From Acidobacteriota bacterium (lineage in GTDB: Bacteria > Acidobacteriota > Thermoanaerobaculia > Multivoradales > JAHZIX01): a stretch of 7,815 bases of DNA. How positions within the stretch are numbered: the first letter of the stretch is position 1; every line of letters starts with the position of its first letter. Location of the stretch: NCBI GenBank assembly GCA_020439725.1, contig JAGQSE010000175.1, positions 5,044-12,858 on the forward strand. The letters are read 5' to 3'. Position numbers and translations under genes: made by a program. The notes below the pieces were generated by a model, which was given only the letters and a program-made list of their open reading frames with translations, did not search any database and was not told where the DNA came from. This document shows positions 6,773-7,815 of the stretch, piece by piece.

Positions 6773-6809
6773 AGGAATACTTTCTCTGACATTTTCTATT
6801 CCTAGGAAT
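6773..6809. repeat. AGGAAT/ATTCCT repeat cluster, possible operator
   Basis: A perfect 12-bp palindrome ATTCCTAGGAAT occupies 6798-6809. A further AGGAATA copy at 6773-6779 forms a perfect 7-bp inverted repeat with TATTCCT at 6797-6803 and lies 31 bp upstream of the AGGAAT half of the palindrome, about three helical turns. The cluster sits in the AT-rich middle of a divergent promoter region, where a regulator site would be expected. The outer pair also reads on the minus strand as GGAATA-16 bp-GTATTC, which loosely resembles an ECF-type promoter for the GlsB-type gene. No protein can be assigned. Confidence 0.4.
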
Positions 6810-6823
6810 CTACGAAGAACGCA

Positions 6824-6852
6824 TTGACCCGAAACCCGATCCCTGGTAGAAG
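6824..6852 (+). promoter_or_regulatory. Putative sigma70-type promoter for the M36 peptidase gene
   Basis: TTGACC at 6824-6829 matches the -35 consensus at five of six positions. After a 17-bp spacer, TAGAAG at 6847-6852 matches the -10 consensus at four of six. Transcription would start near 6859 and give a leader of about 200 nt before the ATG at 7061. It is the best promoter-like pair I see on this strand in the region, but it is unproven. Confidence 0.35.
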
Positions 6853-6937
6853 GTAAATCGGCTGATCAAGCAAGTTCGGCGATTCGCGTGTGTTGCTGGA
6901 TCGCAACCCGGCTACAGGCATGCCCGAGCCGTGGTGG

Positions 6938-6978
6938 GCCGTCGCTCCTCGACCGGTGGCGACGGCTTCCACGCCGTC
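6938..6978 (+). promoter_or_regulatory. Competing hairpins in the M36 peptidase leader
   Basis: GCCGTCGC at 6938-6945 can pair perfectly with GCGACGGC at 6959-6966 (13-nt loop). The GACGGC part of that second arm (6961-6966) can instead pair with GCCGTC at 6973-6978 (6-nt loop). The two stems exclude each other, as in attenuators and some riboswitches. No known riboswitch class is recognised. Short perfect stems also arise by chance in GC-rich DNA, so confidence is low. Confidence 0.25.
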
Positions 6979-7016
6979 TTCGGTTCGCGCCCGAGCCCGA
7001 AACTTGCGCTCACTCA

Positions 7017-7039
7017 GGGAACCCCGACGGCGCGTTCCC
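7017..7039 (+). promoter_or_regulatory. Hairpin just upstream of the peptidase ribosome binding site
   Basis: GGGAAC at 7017-7022 and GTTCCC at 7034-7039 form a perfect 6-bp stem with an 11-nt loop, ending 7 nt before the Shine-Dalgarno. The loop contains most of another GACGGC copy (7026-7031), which could pair with either GCCGTC element upstream. No T-run follows, so it is not a classical terminator. Confidence 0.25.
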
Positions 7040-7046
7040 CTTCACC

Positions 7047-7052
7047 AGGAGG
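7047..7052 (+). promoter_or_regulatory. Ribosome binding site of the M36 peptidase gene
   Basis: AGGAGG lies 8 nt before ATG 7061 and fixes that start. The GGAG at 7048-7051 is complementary to CTCC at 7056-7059 across a 4-nt loop, so it might be partly occluded in the mRNA. Confidence 0.75.
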
Positions 7053-7060
7053 CTTCTCCC

Positions 7061-7815
7061 ATGCCCCACGTCCCCAAGACCTGGCAGGTGCTCGGATGTC
7101 TGTGCACCGCCGCCGCCCTCGCCGGCGCTCCGCTGGCCCAGGCGAGCGAACAGACTCGGCGCTCCGTCGCCTTCCTCACCGGCCCGTCCCAGGGCGACGC
7201 CGCGGATATCGCCCGGAGCTATCTCGAGCAGGGCGCCCCTGCCAAGAGCTTGGCCGGTGGTGATCACGCACGGCTCGAGGTCCAGAACCGCTCCGTGACC
7301 CAGCACAACGGTACGACGCACCTGCGCTTCGTCCAGAAGGTTCATGGTCTCGAGGTCGCCAACGCGCCCCTCAGCGTCAACGTCAGCGCCCGTGGCGAGG
7401 TGATCAACCAGGGCGGTCGCCTGTTGGCCGTCGCCGAGTCCTCGGTGCCGGCTCCGCAGCCGGCGCTCGGCGCCCGCGAAGCGGTCCTCGCCGCCGCCGA
7501 GCGCCTCGGTCTCGAGACCTCGGGCCCGCTGGTGGAGACCAAGAGCGCCGTCCGTTCGGCGACCCGCACCGAGTTCTTCGGCGGCGCCATCTCGACGTCG
7601 CGGATTCCCGCTTCGCTCAAGTACTTCGCCACCGACGCTGGCGCTCTCCGGCTGGTCTGGGACCTGGTCATCGAGACCCCCGACCACCAGCACCTGTGGA
7701 ACGTCTTCGTCGACGCGGCGAACGGCGAAATCCTCGATCGCCATGACTGGGTGGCCCGCGAGACCTACCAGGTCTACGCCTTCCCCAAGGAATCGCCTTC
7801 GGACGGCCCGCGGAC
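7061..7815 (+). CDS. Secreted M36 (fungalysin) metallopeptidase precursor, N-terminal part
   Basis: The frame is open from ATG 7061 to the window end (251 codons plus two bases), so the gene is truncated on the right. The first ~28 residues look like a Sec signal peptide: a Lys near the start, a hydrophobic stretch LGCLCTAAALAGAPL (11-25) and an AQA cleavage site before Ser29. Residues ~45-110 resemble the FTP propeptide domain found in M36 and M4 peptidases (FVQKVHGLEVANAPLSVNV, 90-108). Residues ~135-230 look like a PepSY-type segment (LVWDLVIETPDHQHLWNVFV, 198-217, then DAANGEIL). YQVYAFPKESPSDGPR at 236-251 is the junction seen just before the catalytic domain of bacterial M36 proteins. 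These propeptides normally act as chaperone and inhibitor until cleaved. The zinc motif HEXXH would lie beyond the window, so catalysis cannot be confirmed. An M4 or other FTP-containing protein is the main alternative. Confidence 0.78.
   Translation, partial: MPHVPKTWQVLGCLCTAAALAGAPLAQASEQTRRSVAFLTGPSQGDAADIARSYLEQGAPAKSLAGGDHARLEVQNRSVTQHNGTTHLRFVQKVHGLEVANAPLSVNVSARGEVINQGGRLLAVAESSVPAPQPALGAREAVLAAAERLGLETSGPLVETKSAVRSATRTEFFGGAISTSRIPASLKYFATDAGALRLVWDLVIETPDHQHLWNVFVDAANGEILDRHDWVARETYQVYAFPKESPSDGPR

Larger units (their letters stand above)
6643..7060. other. Divergent intergenic region (418 bp)
   Basis: No credible gene was found here on either strand; the open frames that cross it overlap genes in other frames and lack family features. 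It separates the minus-strand GlsB-type gene from the plus-strand M36 peptidase gene. The part around 6750-6860 is clearly more AT-rich than the rest of the window, as expected for promoter DNA. It contains an AGGAAT/ATTCCT palindrome cluster, a plausible plus-strand promoter near 6824-6852, and a ~200-nt leader with several perfect short inverted repeats before the peptidase start. Confidence 0.75.

Noticed and set aside
6512..6805. 97-aa plus-strand frame opposite the GlsB-type gene
   Set aside because: The minus-strand gene has a perfect Shine-Dalgarno and a typical three-helix family sequence; this frame has neither.
6851..6945. Possible cyclic di-GMP (GEMM) riboswitch upstream of the peptidase gene
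   Set aside because: Fragments such as GGATCGCAAC loosely recall the GEMM core, but the conserved GACGCAAAGCC-type segment and the tetraloop-receptor elements are not present.
7091..7099. Lipoprotein lipobox (VLGC) at the N-terminus of the M36 protein
   Set aside because: The Cys at residue 13 falls inside the hydrophobic core, with too few residues before it. The AQA site at 26-28 fits an ordinary signal peptide better.
6888..7298. Plus-strand frames of 136 aa (6888-7298) and 110 aa (6931-7263)
   Set aside because: Both overlap the start of the M36 gene in other frames and encode Pro/Arg/Ser-rich sequence. The frame from ATG 7061 has the ribosome binding site, the signal peptide and domain similarity.

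Overview
The window is GC-rich bacterial DNA with densely packed genes, GTG as well as ATG starts, and Shine-Dalgarno sequences of the AGGAGG type. No rRNA, tRNA, CRISPR array or transposase is visible. The mix of an MprF-type lipid aminoacyltransferase, a CdaA-type diadenylate cyclase, a WS/DGAT acyltransferase and an M36 (fungalysin) propeptide suggests a deep-branching GC-rich group such as Acidobacteriota (Thermoanaerobaculia-like) or Myxococcota. That assignment is an inference from gene content and composition; no phylogenetic marker is present.

Layout, left to right. Positions 1-238 hold the 3' end of a DUF1003 membrane-protein gene. Its stop overlaps by 4 bp (GTGA) the start of mprF (235-2793), a full-length lysylphosphatidylglycerol synthetase/flippase. 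After 37 bp comes a GTG-started gene (2831-4051) that fuses a CdaA-like membrane diadenylate cyclase to a further membrane helix and one YbbR domain, so enzyme and CdaR-type regulator are one polypeptide. After 46 bp comes a WS/DGAT wax ester/triacylglycerol synthase (4098-5558), overlapping by 4 bp (GTGA) an alpha/beta-hydrolase (5555-6355). All five lie on the plus strand. A small GlsB/YeaQ-type membrane protein (6388-6642) is convergent on the minus strand. A 418-bp divergent intergenic region (6643-7060), partly AT-rich, holds a palindrome cluster, a plausible sigma70 promoter and a leader with competing hairpins. From 7061 to the window end runs the N-terminal part of a secreted M36 metallopeptidase precursor.

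How they may work together: the first five genes centre on membrane and lipid physiology (charge of the membrane surface, cyclic di-AMP made at the membrane under control of an extracytoplasmic domain, storage-lipid synthesis and possible ester turnover). The tight spacing argues for at least partial co-transcription. Identical TATACTGC boxes before the cyclase and acyltransferase genes suggest internal promoters. The most notable item is the one-piece CdaA-YbbR protein, whose second catalytic motif reads RHA instead of the usual RHR.
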